A stretch of 64,000 nucleotides of DNA, taken from Chryseobacterium sp. GVT01B. GTDB taxonomy: Bacteria; Bacteroidota; Bacteroidia; Flavobacteriales; Weeksellaceae. Positions within the stretch are counted from its first letter, which is position 1. Every line of letters starts with the position of its first letter. Below, in pieces: positions 42,811 to 50,851 of this stretch. A program made the position numbers and the translations under genes. The DNA lies in contig NZ_JAHXYI010000010.1 in assembly GCF_019970045.1 (NCBI RefSeq), forward strand, positions 1 to 64,000. The letters run 5' to 3'. The notes beneath the pieces were generated by a model that saw only the letters and a list, made by a program, of their open reading frames with translations, made no database searches and was not told where the DNA came from.

Positions 42811-42878
42811 TTTATGTTTTTAGTCTGAGAGATCGGATTGCTCTTTTACTCATCGGGTAAAAGGGCCCAAAACATAAA
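42811..42878 (+). ncRNA. Structured RNA-like element behind the 26-residue peptide
   Basis: TTTATGTTTT (42811-42820) pairs exactly with AAAACATAAA (42869-42878). Inside it CTTTTAC (42843-42849) pairs with GTAAAAG (42857-42863). The two helices enclose a G/A-rich bulge (about 42821-42842). It could be part of the peptide mRNA 3' region or an independent small RNA. I recognise no riboswitch or RNA family. Confidence 0.4.
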
Positions 42879-42920
42879 CCACAAAATCTTAGTTTCATAA
42901 CAAATTTTAATATCCAAATG

Positions 42921-42959
42921 AGAAGAGTCGTTCGTAAGTCCGGCTCTTCTTTTTGTTTT
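42921..42959 (+). terminator. Intrinsic terminator of the 26-residue peptide unit
   Basis: AGAAGAGTCG (42921-42930) pairs with CGGCTCTTCT (42941-42950), one G-T pair, followed by TTTTGTTTT. It closes the transcription unit that starts near 42630. Confidence 0.75.
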
Positions 42960-43142
42960 AAGAATTATCAAATGAGCATTAAATTCTCTTGATCACGAAT
43001 TCTACAATTATTTACCGATGTTTTTTCATTCACAGCTTATTATTTTTTCATACTGGCCTAGCTGTTTATTATTATTCAGGATTTCTTTCGGCATTTAATA
43101 AAGCTTTATCTTTGTTTATTCAATAATCATTTTATTATCATC
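42960..43142 (+). other. Intergenic region before the AAA+ gene
   Basis: AT-rich, 183 bp. No ORF or distinct structure seen apart from the presumed promoter of the ATPase gene. Together with the elements above it completes the 1.1-kb stretch between the SMR and AAA+ genes. Confidence 0.4.
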
Positions 43143-43862
43143 ATGAGTCTGTACAATCTTATTATCCAGGATAAAGAACAAGTAAACCTCAACGAAGTAT
43201 TTCTCGATAAAAATAACAAGGAGCACCTGGTTCAGCTTATCAAGGAACATAATTATATAAAAGAGCTGCAGGAATACGGTCTTCCGGTTAATAATAAGAT
43301 TTTGCTTCAGGGAAGTTCGGGATGTGGAAAAACAATGACTGCAAAGGCTGTTGCGAATGCTTTAGGAAAAAACATTATGATCCTTAATCTGAGTAACATT
43401 GTTTCATCCCGTATCGGCGAAACATCCCAGAATATTAAAATGATCTTTGATAAAGCAGCAAGAGAAAGATCTGTACTTTTTCTTGATGAACTGGATCAGA
43501 TTGGCAAAGCGAGAGGCAGTGATGATAAAGATGTAGGGGAAATGAGAAGACTGGTGAATACATTAATTCAATTAATTGATTATTATCCTGAACATTCACT
43601 TTTGCTTTGTGCTACCAATCATCCAGAGATCATTGATACGGCTTTGCTAAGACGTTTCCAGCTAAAGATCAATTACGAAATGCCTTCCGATGAGATCCTG
43701 GATACCTACTACGACCAATTGCTGGGTCAATTCCCTGAAGACATGAGAACCGTTGAAAGAAAATACTCAGTTTCTTTTGCTGAAGCTAAGGATTATGCTT
43801 TAACATCGGTAAAAGCTGCATTGATAAAAAAACTGGAAGCCAAAGAAACCATTCCATCATGA
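43143..43862 (+). CDS. AAA+ ATPase, 239 aa
   Basis: The central AAA module has Walker A GSSGCGKT (about residues 57-64), Walker B VLFLDELDQIGKARG, sensor-1 CATNHPEI and the arginine finger region DTALLRRFQLKI. Its N-terminal region is only about 40 residues and carries no partner domain, so it is a minimal Cdc48/FtsH-type AAA without protease. The final 50 residues form a helical lid. It could remodel a protein partner. Which one is unknown. The gene overlaps the YggS-type gene by 4 bp (ATGA), so both are translated together. Confidence 0.88.
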   Translation: MSLYNLIIQDKEQVNLNEVFLDKNNKEHLVQLIKEHNYIKELQEYGLPVNNKILLQGSSGCGKTMTAKAVANALGKNIMILNLSNIVSSRIGETSQNIKMIFDKAARERSVLFLDELDQIGKARGSDDKDVGEMRRLVNTLIQLIDYYPEHSLLLCATNHPEIIDTALLRRFQLKINYEMPSDEILDTYYDQLLGQFPEDMRTVERKYSVSFAEAKDYALTSVKAALIKKLEAKETIPS

Positions 43863-44605
43863 AAGAAGACATTCTCCACAATCTCACTATCATCAATAAC
43901 CGGATAAAAAATGCCTGTGAACAATCCGGAAGAAATATTGATGAAGTTAAATTATTACTGGCTACCAAAACAGTTTCCGCAGAACGAATTAAAGTTGCGC
44001 TGAAACATGGGCAAATCTTAATTGCAGAAAACAAGGTGCAGGAATTAAAGGAGAAGTACGATGATTTAAAAGATCTACCTCATGACAATCACTTTATAGG
44101 ACATCTTCAGTCTAATAAAATCAAAGATATCCTGAAATATGATGTTACCTGCGTTCAGTCTCTAGATCGTCTGGAACTGGCAGAAAAACTTCACCAAAGA
44201 CTTTTAGCCGAAAATAAAACGATGAATGTTTTAATTCAGGTGAATACCTCCAATGAAGAGAGCAAATTCGGAGTTGATCCCAATGAAGCAGTTGAACTCA
44301 CCCGAAAGATTTCCCATTACTCTACTTTGAAAATAAAAGGTTTGATGACGATTGGCTTATTCAGTGCTGAAACCGAGAAAGTAAGAGCATGTTTTAAAAT
44401 CCTTAAAAATCTTCAACAGGAAATCATCCATGAACATATTCCGAATGTGGAAATGAAAGAACTTTCCATGGGAATGAGTGGAGATCTGGAAACAGCCATT
44501 GAAGAAGGAGCCACCATTGTACGGGTGGGAACTGCAGTTTTTGGAGCGAGAATATATCCGGACAGTTATTATTGGAACGAGGGTAAAACGAATAAAAAAG
44601 CATAA
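43859..44605 (+). CDS. YggS/PLPBP family pyridoxal phosphate-binding protein
   Basis: 248 residues, slightly longer than the usual 220-240. The PLP lysine lies in VKLLLATKTVSAE. The next conserved segments are IAENKVQELKEKY, HFIGHLQSNKIKDIL, CVQSLDRLELAEKL and VLIQVNTSNEESKFG, and the phosphate loop is ELSMGMSGDLETAIEEGATIVRVGTAVFG. The family buffers cytosolic PLP and affects amino acid and keto acid balance, with no enzyme activity known. Coupling to a AAA+ ATPase instead of the usual cell-division or proC neighbours is noteworthy. Confidence 0.93.
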   Translation: MKEDILHNLTIINNRIKNACEQSGRNIDEVKLLLATKTVSAERIKVALKHGQILIAENKVQELKEKYDDLKDLPHDNHFIGHLQSNKIKDILKYDVTCVQSLDRLELAEKLHQRLLAENKTMNVLIQVNTSNEESKFGVDPNEAVELTRKISHYSTLKIKGLMTIGLFSAETEKVRACFKILKNLQQEIIHEHIPNVEMKELSMGMSGDLETAIEEGATIVRVGTAVFGARIYPDSYYWNEGKTNKKA

Positions 44606-44610
44606 ATTAT

Positions 44611-45051
44611 ATGTTTCCACTTTATTATACCTTTGAAAGAGAAATAAAGAATAGTAATACATTAAAAAATGTCACTGATGAAATACGCTATTCATTTATG
44701 GAAAGAGAAATGGATAATTCCAGCTTTGATGACAATACTATTGTAGGCAAAGAAAAACTCTTTAAACTAGATTTTTCAAGTAGATCTCCATTGGTATTTT
44801 CTCCTCGTAAAGAGTTCTTCAATTATAATGAAAATACAAAAATTCTCACCTATAAAATTGAAGCATTTTATTCTCTTCTATTTTTCCTAATTTATTCTGT
44901 TATATTTTTTCTGATCTTACATTTCCTGATCCATCATATAGTTATTGAAATCATTTTTTCAACTCTATTTTTCATTCTTAACACAATTCTGAACTATTCC
45001 TATCACCTTAAAGTAATTGATAAAATATCCAAAAATTTAAACGAAAATTAA
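44611..45051 (+). CDS. Hypothetical protein with two C-terminal membrane helices, 146 aa
   Basis: The first 90 residues are soluble and polar, including KEKLFKLDFSSRSPLVFSPR. Two hydrophobic helices follow (FYSLLFFLIYSVIFFLIL and HIVIEIIFSTLFFILNTI), then a basic tail. I recognise no family. It lies 5 bp after the YggS-type gene and is likely in the same operon. It would be an inner membrane protein with its N-terminal domain in the cytosol. Confidence 0.6.
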   Translation: MFPLYYTFEREIKNSNTLKNVTDEIRYSFMEREMDNSSFDDNTIVGKEKLFKLDFSSRSPLVFSPRKEFFNYNENTKILTYKIEAFYSLLFFLIYSVIFFLILHFLIHHIVIEIIFSTLFFILNTILNYSYHLKVIDKISKNLNEN

Positions 45052-45131
45052 ACAGTAAACAGTCCATTACATTGTCTACAAATTCGGTATACTTTTTGCT
45101 ATAAAACTTTAAGAACCAAACAAATACATGT

Positions 45132-45305
45132 ATGACAAAAAAATTACTCTCGGGCTGTCTATTTATAGCAGTATTATTCTTTTTTTCATGTGAAAAAGAA
45201 AACACACAGATGAAAAGTGGAATCTCCATTGAAACTATTTCAATTATAACCTGCGTTACTATGGGCGTAGCTATTTTGCTGGCCTATAGCTTTAAAAGAA
45301 GGTAA
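45132..45305 (+). CDS. Small lipoprotein with a membrane anchor, 57 aa
   Basis: ATG 45132 opens MTKKLLSGCLFIAVLFFFSC, a lipoprotein signal with its Cys at residue 20. A short polar stretch (EKENTQMKSG) leads to a second hydrophobic segment (ISIITCVTMGVAILLAYSF) and a basic end KRR. Either it is a lipoprotein plus one helix or a two-helix hairpin protein. No family known to me. It has an independent terminator (45331) and lies alone between two larger genes. Confidence 0.55.
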   Translation: MTKKLLSGCLFIAVLFFFSCEKENTQMKSGISIETISIITCVTMGVAILLAYSFKRR

Positions 45306-45330
45306 AGGAATATGACAGAAAACAATAGAA

Positions 45331-45366
45331 CACCTCTCAGTTTTGGGAGGTGGTTTTGTTTTATTT
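45331..45366 (+). terminator. Terminator after the small lipoprotein gene
   Basis: CACCTC (45331-45336) pairs with GAGGTG (45347-45352). TTTTGTTTTATTT follows. Confidence 0.75.
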
Positions 45367-45432
45367 GTTTCAAATAAATAATGAGAATTTCATTAAAATC
45401 TAATAAATTGTCATATTATTACTTATAGCCCA

Positions 45433-46218
45433 ATGAAAACACCTCTATTAGCAGCTCTTTCTTTCATGGCTTTTAGCTGTACTCAAAAGAACGAAAAAAA
45501 ATTCGGGCAGGTTTCAGATTATCCGGTAATTAGGGATTCTTCTTTATTTATCAGAAATCTTCGGCAGACCTTTGATCTTGCTATTCATAAAAGTCCGGAA
45601 CAGCAGACAGGTGAAAAAATAACGGCATTCAAAAAGATAAAAATAAATGGTTCTGATCAGGATTATTATTTTATTGAATATGACTGGAAAACGGGACCTA
45701 GTGCAGGATATCCCTGGAAAAATCAAGTAATACTAACTTCCGATGGAAAACTTGTTAAAACTTTATGCGCTCAACGATATGAATTTATAAAGATCTTCCC
45801 CAAACAAAATCCTTTTCTACTGGCAACAATAGTGACAGGCCATGGAAACGGAGGCCATGAAATTTACAAAATCACAGCAGACTCTTTAGTAAATATCTAT
45901 GATGGAAATGTAAAAACTTATGATACTGATGAAGACAACAAAGTGTATGAACCTCATGAGTTATCATTAAAAATAAAAGATTATAATAATGATGGATTCA
46001 ATGATATTGCTTTCACTGGAAAACTCGTATTGATCCAAAGGCGAACACCGGATGGGTTCTGGTATGACAACACTACGATAGATGATAGGGAAATCAATTA
46101 TTCTGTTGATAATCCTTACAAAAAAATTCCTGTAGAATATATTTTTCTTTATGATCAAAAAACGGGACATTTTAAGCCGAAAGGAGATTACAGGGAGAAA
46201 TATAAGTTATTTAATTAA
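45433..46218 (+). CDS. Lipoprotein with a calcium-loop-like motif, 261 aa
   Basis: A lipobox ends at Cys 16 (LSFMAFSC). The mature part has beta-rich segments such as DYYFIEYDWKTGPSAGYPWK and FLLATIVTGHGNGGHEIYKI. One D-Y-N-N-D-G-F-N-D motif (near residue 186) is an EF-hand/FG-GAP style calcium loop as found in VCBS/integrin-alpha-like repeats. Only one clear copy is present, so a full propeller cannot be claimed. Probably attached to the outer membrane. Function unknown. A single gene with terminators on both sides. Confidence 0.7.
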   Translation: MKTPLLAALSFMAFSCTQKNEKKFGQVSDYPVIRDSSLFIRNLRQTFDLAIHKSPEQQTGEKITAFKKIKINGSDQDYYFIEYDWKTGPSAGYPWKNQVILTSDGKLVKTLCAQRYEFIKIFPKQNPFLLATIVTGHGNGGHEIYKITADSLVNIYDGNVKTYDTDEDNKVYEPHELSLKIKDYNNDGFNDIAFTGKLVLIQRRTPDGFWYDNTTIDDREINYSVDNPYKKIPVEYIFLYDQKTGHFKPKGDYREKYKLFN

Positions 46219-46245
46219 TAGAGTATTATTGATTTTACGCAACTT

Positions 46246-46273
46246 GAGATTGCTTCGCGTTGCTCGCAATGAC
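46246..46273. repeat. Short REP-like hairpin repeat, GC subtype
   Basis: GAGATTGCTTCGC, a short centre and GCTCGCAATGAC. It sits between the convergent lipoprotein and gcvP genes, just before their shared terminator. Confidence 0.75.
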
Positions 46274-46280
46274 AAAAACA

Positions 46281-46312
46281 AAAATCCCTCTCATTACTGA
46301 AAGGGATTTTTT
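46281..46312. terminator. Bidirectional terminator between the lipoprotein gene and gcvP
   Basis: AAAATCCCT (46281-46289) pairs with AGGGATTTT (46302-46310). A T-run follows on the plus strand, and an A-run in front gives a T-run on the minus strand. Confidence 0.8.
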
Positions 46313-46328
46313 ATAGTTAAAACTAAGA

Positions 46329-49187
46329 TTACATATAAGCTTCAATCGGCTCACAAGTACATACCAAGTTTCTGTCTCCGTAAGCTTCATCTACTCTTGA
46401 TACAGAAGCGAAGAATTTGTGGTCTCTTACCCACTCTAACGGATAAGCTGCCTTTTCTCTGCTATATGGTTTATCCCAGGAATCAGAGATTACCAATTGT
46501 TCTGTGTGAGGAGCATTTTTCAATACGTTATTTGTTGCATCTGCTTCACCATTAGCAATTTCATCAATTTCTTTTTTAATAGAGATCAATGCTTCTGCGA
46601 AACGGTCAATTTCAGACTTGCTTTCAGATTCTGTAGGCTCAATCATCAAAGTACCTGCAACCGGGAAAGAAACAGTAGGAGCATGGAAACCATAATCCAT
46701 CAATCTCTTCGCCACATCAGCCACTTCAATTCCTAAAGATTTAAACTGACGGAAATCTACGATACATTCGTGAGCTACTCTTCCGTTTTCGTTTGAATAT
46801 AAAATCGGGAAATGCTCTGCTAAAATTTCTTTCAGGTAGTTAGCGTTCATGATAGCGTGACCTGTAGCCTTTTTAAGACCTTCAGTTCCCAACATCTTGA
46901 TGTAAGAATAAGAAATATTAAGGATCAATCCTGAACCGTAAGGTGCAGCAGAAATACCTTCAATAGCTTCTTTAGACCCTATTCTGATATTCGCGTTAGA
47001 AGGAAGGAAAGGTACTAGGTGTTTAGCAACACAGATTGGACCTACTCCAGGACCTCCACCTCCGTGAGGAATTGCAAAAGTTTTGTGAAGGTTAAGGTGG
47101 CAAACGTCAGCTCCGATGTTTCCAGGACTTGTAAATCCTACCTGAGCGTTCATGTTTGCACCATCCATATATACTTGTCCTCCGTGCTCGTGGATAAGGT
47201 TGGTAATTTCTTTAATGTTAGCATCAAAGAATCCGTAAGTTGAAGGATAAGTGATCATTACAGCTGATAAGTTTGCTGAATGAAGTTCTGTTTTAGCTTT
47301 AAGATCTTCGAAATCGATTTCACCGTTCTCAAGGTTTTTCACAACTACGATTTTCATTCCTGCCATTGCAGCAGAAGCCGGGTTTGTTCCGTGTGCAGAC
47401 TGAGGGATCAATACTACATTTCTGTGGTGGTCTCCTCTTGAAATGTGATACTCTCTGATTACCATTAATCCTGCATATTCACCCTGAGCTCCAGAGTTTG
47501 GCTGAAGAGAAGTTCCTGCAAAACCTGTAATTTCTGCTAAGTCTTTCTCCAGTTCACGGATCATCTCCTGGTAACCTTCCGCCTGATTTACAGGTACAAA
47601 TGGGTGAACTGCACCCCAGTTTTCCCATGAAAGCGGTAACATCTGAGTTGCTGCGTTCAGTTTCATCGTACAAGATCCTAAAGAAATCATTGAATGAGTC
47701 AATGATAAGTCTTTTCTCTCAAGACGCTTGATGTAACGCATCAATTCTGTTTCCGTATGGTATTTGTTGAATACTGATTCTGTAAGAATTTCGTCTTTTC
47801 TTAAGTTTTCTTCCGGAATGCTGTATCCTTCTTTTATTTCTAATTTGAAAGTCTGCTTGTCTTTAAACTGAGCGAAAGAAGCCATCAGATAGTTTAATTT
47901 CTCTAATGTTGTACTTTCGTTGATCGCAATACTTACTACACCTTCTGTGAAATAGTTAAGGTTAAGTTTGTGATCAAGCATCAATCTTACTAATCTTCCT
48001 TTTTCATCTTCAGCCATTGTGATTTTCACTGTATCGAAGATTGGCTCTTCTACTACCTGATAACCTAATGCTTTAAGACCATTTTTCAAAGCATTGGCTT
48101 TAAAGTGGATCTGATCAGCGATATAATTTAATCCTTTTGGACCGTGATAAACAGCATACATCCCTGCCATTACTGCTAAAAGAACCTGAGCTGTACAGAT
48201 GTTTGAAGTAGCTTTCTCTCTTTTGATGTGCTGCTCTCTTGTCTGTAACGCCATTCTTAATGCACGTCTTCCGTACATATCCTGAGAAACCCCAATGATT
48301 CTTCCTGGGATATCTCTCTTGTAATCTTCTCTACAAGCAAAGAAAGCTGCGTGAGGACCTCCGTACCCTAATGGAATACCAAATCTCTGTGTAGTTCCTA
48401 CCGCACAGTCAGCTCCCATTTCTGCCGGAGACTTTAGTTTTACCAAAGCCATAGGATCACAAGCAACAGCTACCTGAAGGTCAAGTTTTTTGTATTCTAC
48501 GATATCTTCTGTATAATCTAAAACGATTCCGTTTTTACCAGGATACTGTAATAAAACTCCATAATAAGAACCATCAAACTGGTGTGTTTTATGATCTCCT
48601 ACTACGATTTCTATTTCTAATCCTTCAGCTTTTGTTTTTAATACAGAAACTGTTTGAGGAAGAACAAGGTCAGAAATAAAGAACTTATTAGCTCCTGCTT
48701 TTTTCTGGTTTTTTGTTCTGTTGTTGAAGAACATATGCATTGCTTCAGCTGCAGCAGTAGATTCATCCAGCAAAGATGCATTAGCCAATGCAAAACCTGT
48801 AAGATCACATACTACAGTCTGGAAATTAAGAAGAGCTTCAAGTCTTCCCTGTGCAATTTCTGCCTGATATGGAGTATAGGCCGTATACCAGCTAGGGTTT
48901 TCAAAAATATTTCTCTGGATTGCTGAAGGCAAAAGTGTATTGTGGTATCCAAATCCGATATAACTCGTATAATCTGTATTTTTAGATGCCAATTCTTTTG
49001 AGTGGTTCAACATTTCGTATTCAGAAAGTGGTTCCGAGATCTCAAGATCTTTCTCTAAACGGATAGAAGATGGAATGGTCTGAGAAATTAACTCTTCAAT
49101 ACTAGAAACGCCAAGTTTCTCCAACATCGCCTGTTTATCGGCTTCATTAAGGGAAATGTGACGGCTCACAAACTGTTCTGTATTCAT
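46329..49187 (-). CDS. gcvP: Glycine dehydrogenase (decarboxylating), P protein of the glycine cleavage system
   Basis: 952 residues, the full single-chain length. The N-terminal half (inactive-like lobe) starts FVSRHISLNEADKQAMLEKL and contains YTPYQAEIAQGRLEALLNFQ. The C-terminal half has the PLP lysine in CHLNLHKTFAIPHGGGGPGV, the glycine-rich substrate loop just after it, and QPNSGAQGEYAGL. GcvP decarboxylates glycine and passes the aminomethyl group to the lipoylated H protein. The other gcv genes are not in the window, the usual situation in Flavobacteriia. Promoter at 49223-49253. Confidence 0.97.
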   Translation of the reverse strand: MNTEQFVSRHISLNEADKQAMLEKLGVSSIEELISQTIPSSIRLEKDLEISEPLSEYEMLNHSKELASKNTDYTSYIGFGYHNTLLPSAIQRNIFENPSWYTAYTPYQAEIAQGRLEALLNFQTVVCDLTGFALANASLLDESTAAAEAMHMFFNNRTKNQKKAGANKFFISDLVLPQTVSVLKTKAEGLEIEIVVGDHKTHQFDGSYYGVLLQYPGKNGIVLDYTEDIVEYKKLDLQVAVACDPMALVKLKSPAEMGADCAVGTTQRFGIPLGYGGPHAAFFACREDYKRDIPGRIIGVSQDMYGRRALRMALQTREQHIKREKATSNICTAQVLLAVMAGMYAVYHGPKGLNYIADQIHFKANALKNGLKALGYQVVEEPIFDTVKITMAEDEKGRLVRLMLDHKLNLNYFTEGVVSIAINESTTLEKLNYLMASFAQFKDKQTFKLEIKEGYSIPEENLRKDEILTESVFNKYHTETELMRYIKRLERKDLSLTHSMISLGSCTMKLNAATQMLPLSWENWGAVHPFVPVNQAEGYQEMIRELEKDLAEITGFAGTSLQPNSGAQGEYAGLMVIREYHISRGDHHRNVVLIPQSAHGTNPASAAMAGMKIVVVKNLENGEIDFEDLKAKTELHSANLSAVMITYPSTYGFFDANIKEITNLIHEHGGQVYMDGANMNAQVGFTSPGNIGADVCHLNLHKTFAIPHGGGGPGVGPICVAKHLVPFLPSNANIRIGSKEAIEGISAAPYGSGLILNISYSYIKMLGTEGLKKATGHAIMNANYLKEILAEHFPILYSNENGRVAHECIVDFRQFKSLGIEVADVAKRLMDYGFHAPTVSFPVAGTLMIEPTESESKSEIDRFAEALISIKKEIDEIANGEADATNNVLKNAPHTEQLVISDSWDKPYSREKAAYPLEWVRDHKFFASVSRVDEAYGDRNLVCTCEPIEAYM

Positions 49188-49222
49188 TTTTATTTATTAG
49201 ATTTTGTTTGTAAAAAGATGTG

Positions 49223-49253
49223 TAAAATTACATTTTTTTGAATGATTGTACAA
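49223..49253 (-). promoter_or_regulatory. gcvP: Candidate gcvP promoter
   Basis: On the minus strand TTG (49251-49253) is followed after 20 bp by TAATTTTA (49223-49230), one mismatch to TAnnTTTG. The leader would be about 30 nt. Confidence 0.45.
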
Positions 49254-49673
49254 GAGCATATCCGGGGTGATAATTCACCAAAATATTTGTGATTTTTATC
49301 ACACTTTATTTTTAATAAACTTTTAACAAGGTTTATAACAATCCTGACAAACACATCCCTTATTCTATACATAATATGCAACAAAACTATCAAATCACAC
49401 TCAACAAAATACTGAAATATTATTTGAAATAATGTGAATTATTCACTGGTCTCATCTTACGGGTTAAACTTATCTTTAAAACATTCTACTATTATTAGTT
49501 TTATTCAAAATGTAAACTTAAATCTAATTCAAGGAGAATTTAAGAACGATCCAGGCATAGATTTTACGTCTGACAATCCATTAGAAAGCAGGCAATATCT
49601 GCTATACATCAGGTTTAAAGAATTTTATGAAATTTTATTAATTATATTTATTCTAAATTAATATATTTGCAGC
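49254..49673 (+). other. Intergenic region between gcvP and the Cys-rich peptide
   Basis: About 420 bp, very AT-rich. A 75-codon plus-strand frame at 49434 exists but has no coding signature. TATATTTG at 49662-49669 is a -7 box lying 5 bp before the ATG of the next gene. Confidence 0.4.
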
Positions 49674-49823
49674 ATGAATATGATTGTCCCTTTTAAAGTT
49701 CCGCCTTTGGCACCTTACTCATTCAATAACGAAGAGATGTTCTGTGAAAAGAAATCGTGTTGTAAAAAGTTCAAGAAAGGAAAAAGATGCAAAAAATGCC
49801 CGGGAAGAAAGAAAATGGCTTAG
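49674..49823 (+). CDS. Small cysteine-rich basic protein, 49 aa
   Basis: ATG 49674 opens a 49-residue frame. The first 20 residues are neutral (MNMIVPFKVPPLAPYSF). The rest is strongly basic with five cysteines: C24, the C29-C30 pair, C39 and C42, in the pattern C-x4-C-C-x8-C-x2-C. This resembles small zinc- or copper-binding or knuckle-type peptides. A similar CCKKFKKGKRCKKCP stretch is, to my memory, found in other Flavobacteriia small proteins, so it is probably real. Stop is 1 bp from the convergent DnaJ-like gene stop. No signal peptide. Confidence 0.55.
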   Translation: MNMIVPFKVPPLAPYSFNNEEMFCEKKSCCKKFKKGKRCKKCPGRKKMA

Positions 49824-49824
49824 G

Positions 49825-50472
49825 CTAGGCCAACGTTTTTATCAAAAAGTATAAGGCAATTGCCAGTACGATAATTCCCCAAAACAGCATTATAATTTTA
49901 GGCTGTCCATACCTGTTCATTACCGTTCTGGGTTGTGGCTTAAACATTTCTTCTACTGAATTTTTGAATTTCTCAGTATCATTTTCAAAAACTTCCGTAA
50001 TGGTAATTCCCTGAACAACGGTTTTGTGCAAAAGAGAATTCGTTGCATGAAGCAGAAGCTGGAATTTCCCATCTTTAAATTCTGTGATCTTAAAGATTCT
50101 CTCTCCATACGGCTTTTCTAACCCGAAAGGCAATACTTTCACCACATCAGCATTACTCGTCTGCCAGTTGATGATAATCTCCTCCCCTTTTTTTGCATGA
50201 ATTTTATTCGCGGTAAAAGTTTTGATCGCAGGTGGAATATTATACCTGAAACTTTTCTGATGATTTTCTAAATTCTGATCATAAGCGCGCCTTCTGACAG
50301 AATCACTCAACGTCTCATAAGCTTCCTGAATTTCACGAAAACGGTCAGCAAAAAAGTCGTCATTGTCATTTTTATCGGGATGATATTTTAAAGACAGTTT
50401 TCGATAGGCTTTTTTGACGTCTTCTTCTGAAGCATCCTGTGATATACCGAGAAAATAGTAGTAATCTTTCAT
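49825..50472 (-). CDS. J-domain protein with C-terminal membrane anchor
   Basis: I choose ATG 50472 (215 aa, MKDYYYFLGI) as the classical J-domain start. The upstream ATG adds four residues. The J domain (1-70) holds DVKKAYRKLSLKYHPDKNDN with the essential H-P-D, and AYETLSDSVRRRAYD. The middle (about 85-165) is a beta domain without a Cys-rich zinc finger or glycine-rich linker. The last 20 residues are a membrane helix (IIMLFWGIIVLAIALYFLI). A tail-anchored J protein that would recruit DnaK to the membrane. Client unknown. Confidence 0.88.
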   Translation of the reverse strand: MKDYYYFLGISQDASEEDVKKAYRKLSLKYHPDKNDNDDFFADRFREIQEAYETLSDSVRRRAYDQNLENHQKSFRYNIPPAIKTFTANKIHAKKGEEIIINWQTSNADVVKVLPFGLEKPYGERIFKITEFKDGKFQLLLHATNSLLHKTVVQGITITEVFENDTEKFKNSVEEMFKPQPRTVMNRYGQPKIIMLFWGIIVLAIALYFLIKTLA

Positions 50473-50556
50473 TGAGAAATACAAAAATAAGGATTTATTT
50501 TTCTTTGCGTCTGATATTTATTACAAAAATTTAGCTGGAAAACGGAGCTCAAAAAA

Positions 50557-50586
50557 GTCATTGCGAATCGAAGATGAAGCAATCTC
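50557..50586. repeat. Short REP-like hairpin repeat, GC subtype
   Basis: GTCATTGCGA ... GAAGCAATCTC, the reverse orientation of the copies at 46246 and 53580. First of three repeats in the 380-bp gap before the hydrolase gene. Confidence 0.7.
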
Positions 50587-50608
50587 AATATCATTTATTA
50601 TTTTAAGG

Positions 50609-50690
50609 TTGGAAAACGCAAAGACGCTAGTTCTTTTTCAAACTGCATATTTTAAGGCGAAGATTTTATCTCCGATAAAATTGTACTTCT
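50609..50690. repeat. Long dispersed repeat, partial copy (left part)
   Basis: TTGGAAAACGCAAAGACGC, then ATTTTAAGGCGAAGATTTTATC and CGATAAAATTG. The right outer arm is missing. Confidence 0.65.
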
Positions 50691-50730
50691 CAACAAATGC
50701 TGCGAATTGAATGAGTTCAACAGCCCCTTT

Positions 50731-50757
50731 GTCATTCCGAGCATAACGAGGAATCTC
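50731..50757. repeat. Short REP-like hairpin repeat, CC/GG subtype
   Basis: GTCATTCCGAGC ... GAGGAATCTC. The stem is ATTCC/GGAAT instead of ATTGC/GCAAT, a paired change. The remaining sequence of this gap (50758-50851) shows nothing further. Confidence 0.7.
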
Positions 50758-50851
50758 AACTTTAATTTCTGCCCGCAGATTTCACCGATTACGCAGATCA
50801 TTTTGCAGCAACTCAACCATAAGAACTAAACGGTAATAGCTCAACCAATAT

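Noticed and set aside
49190..49393. Minus-strand 67-codon frame directly upstream of gcvP
   Set aside because: It overlaps the gcvP promoter and leader, and no similarity is apparent.
49434..49661. Plus-strand 75-codon frame between gcvP and the Cys-rich peptide
   Set aside because: No domain, no plausible leader and a composition like the surrounding AT-rich spacer.
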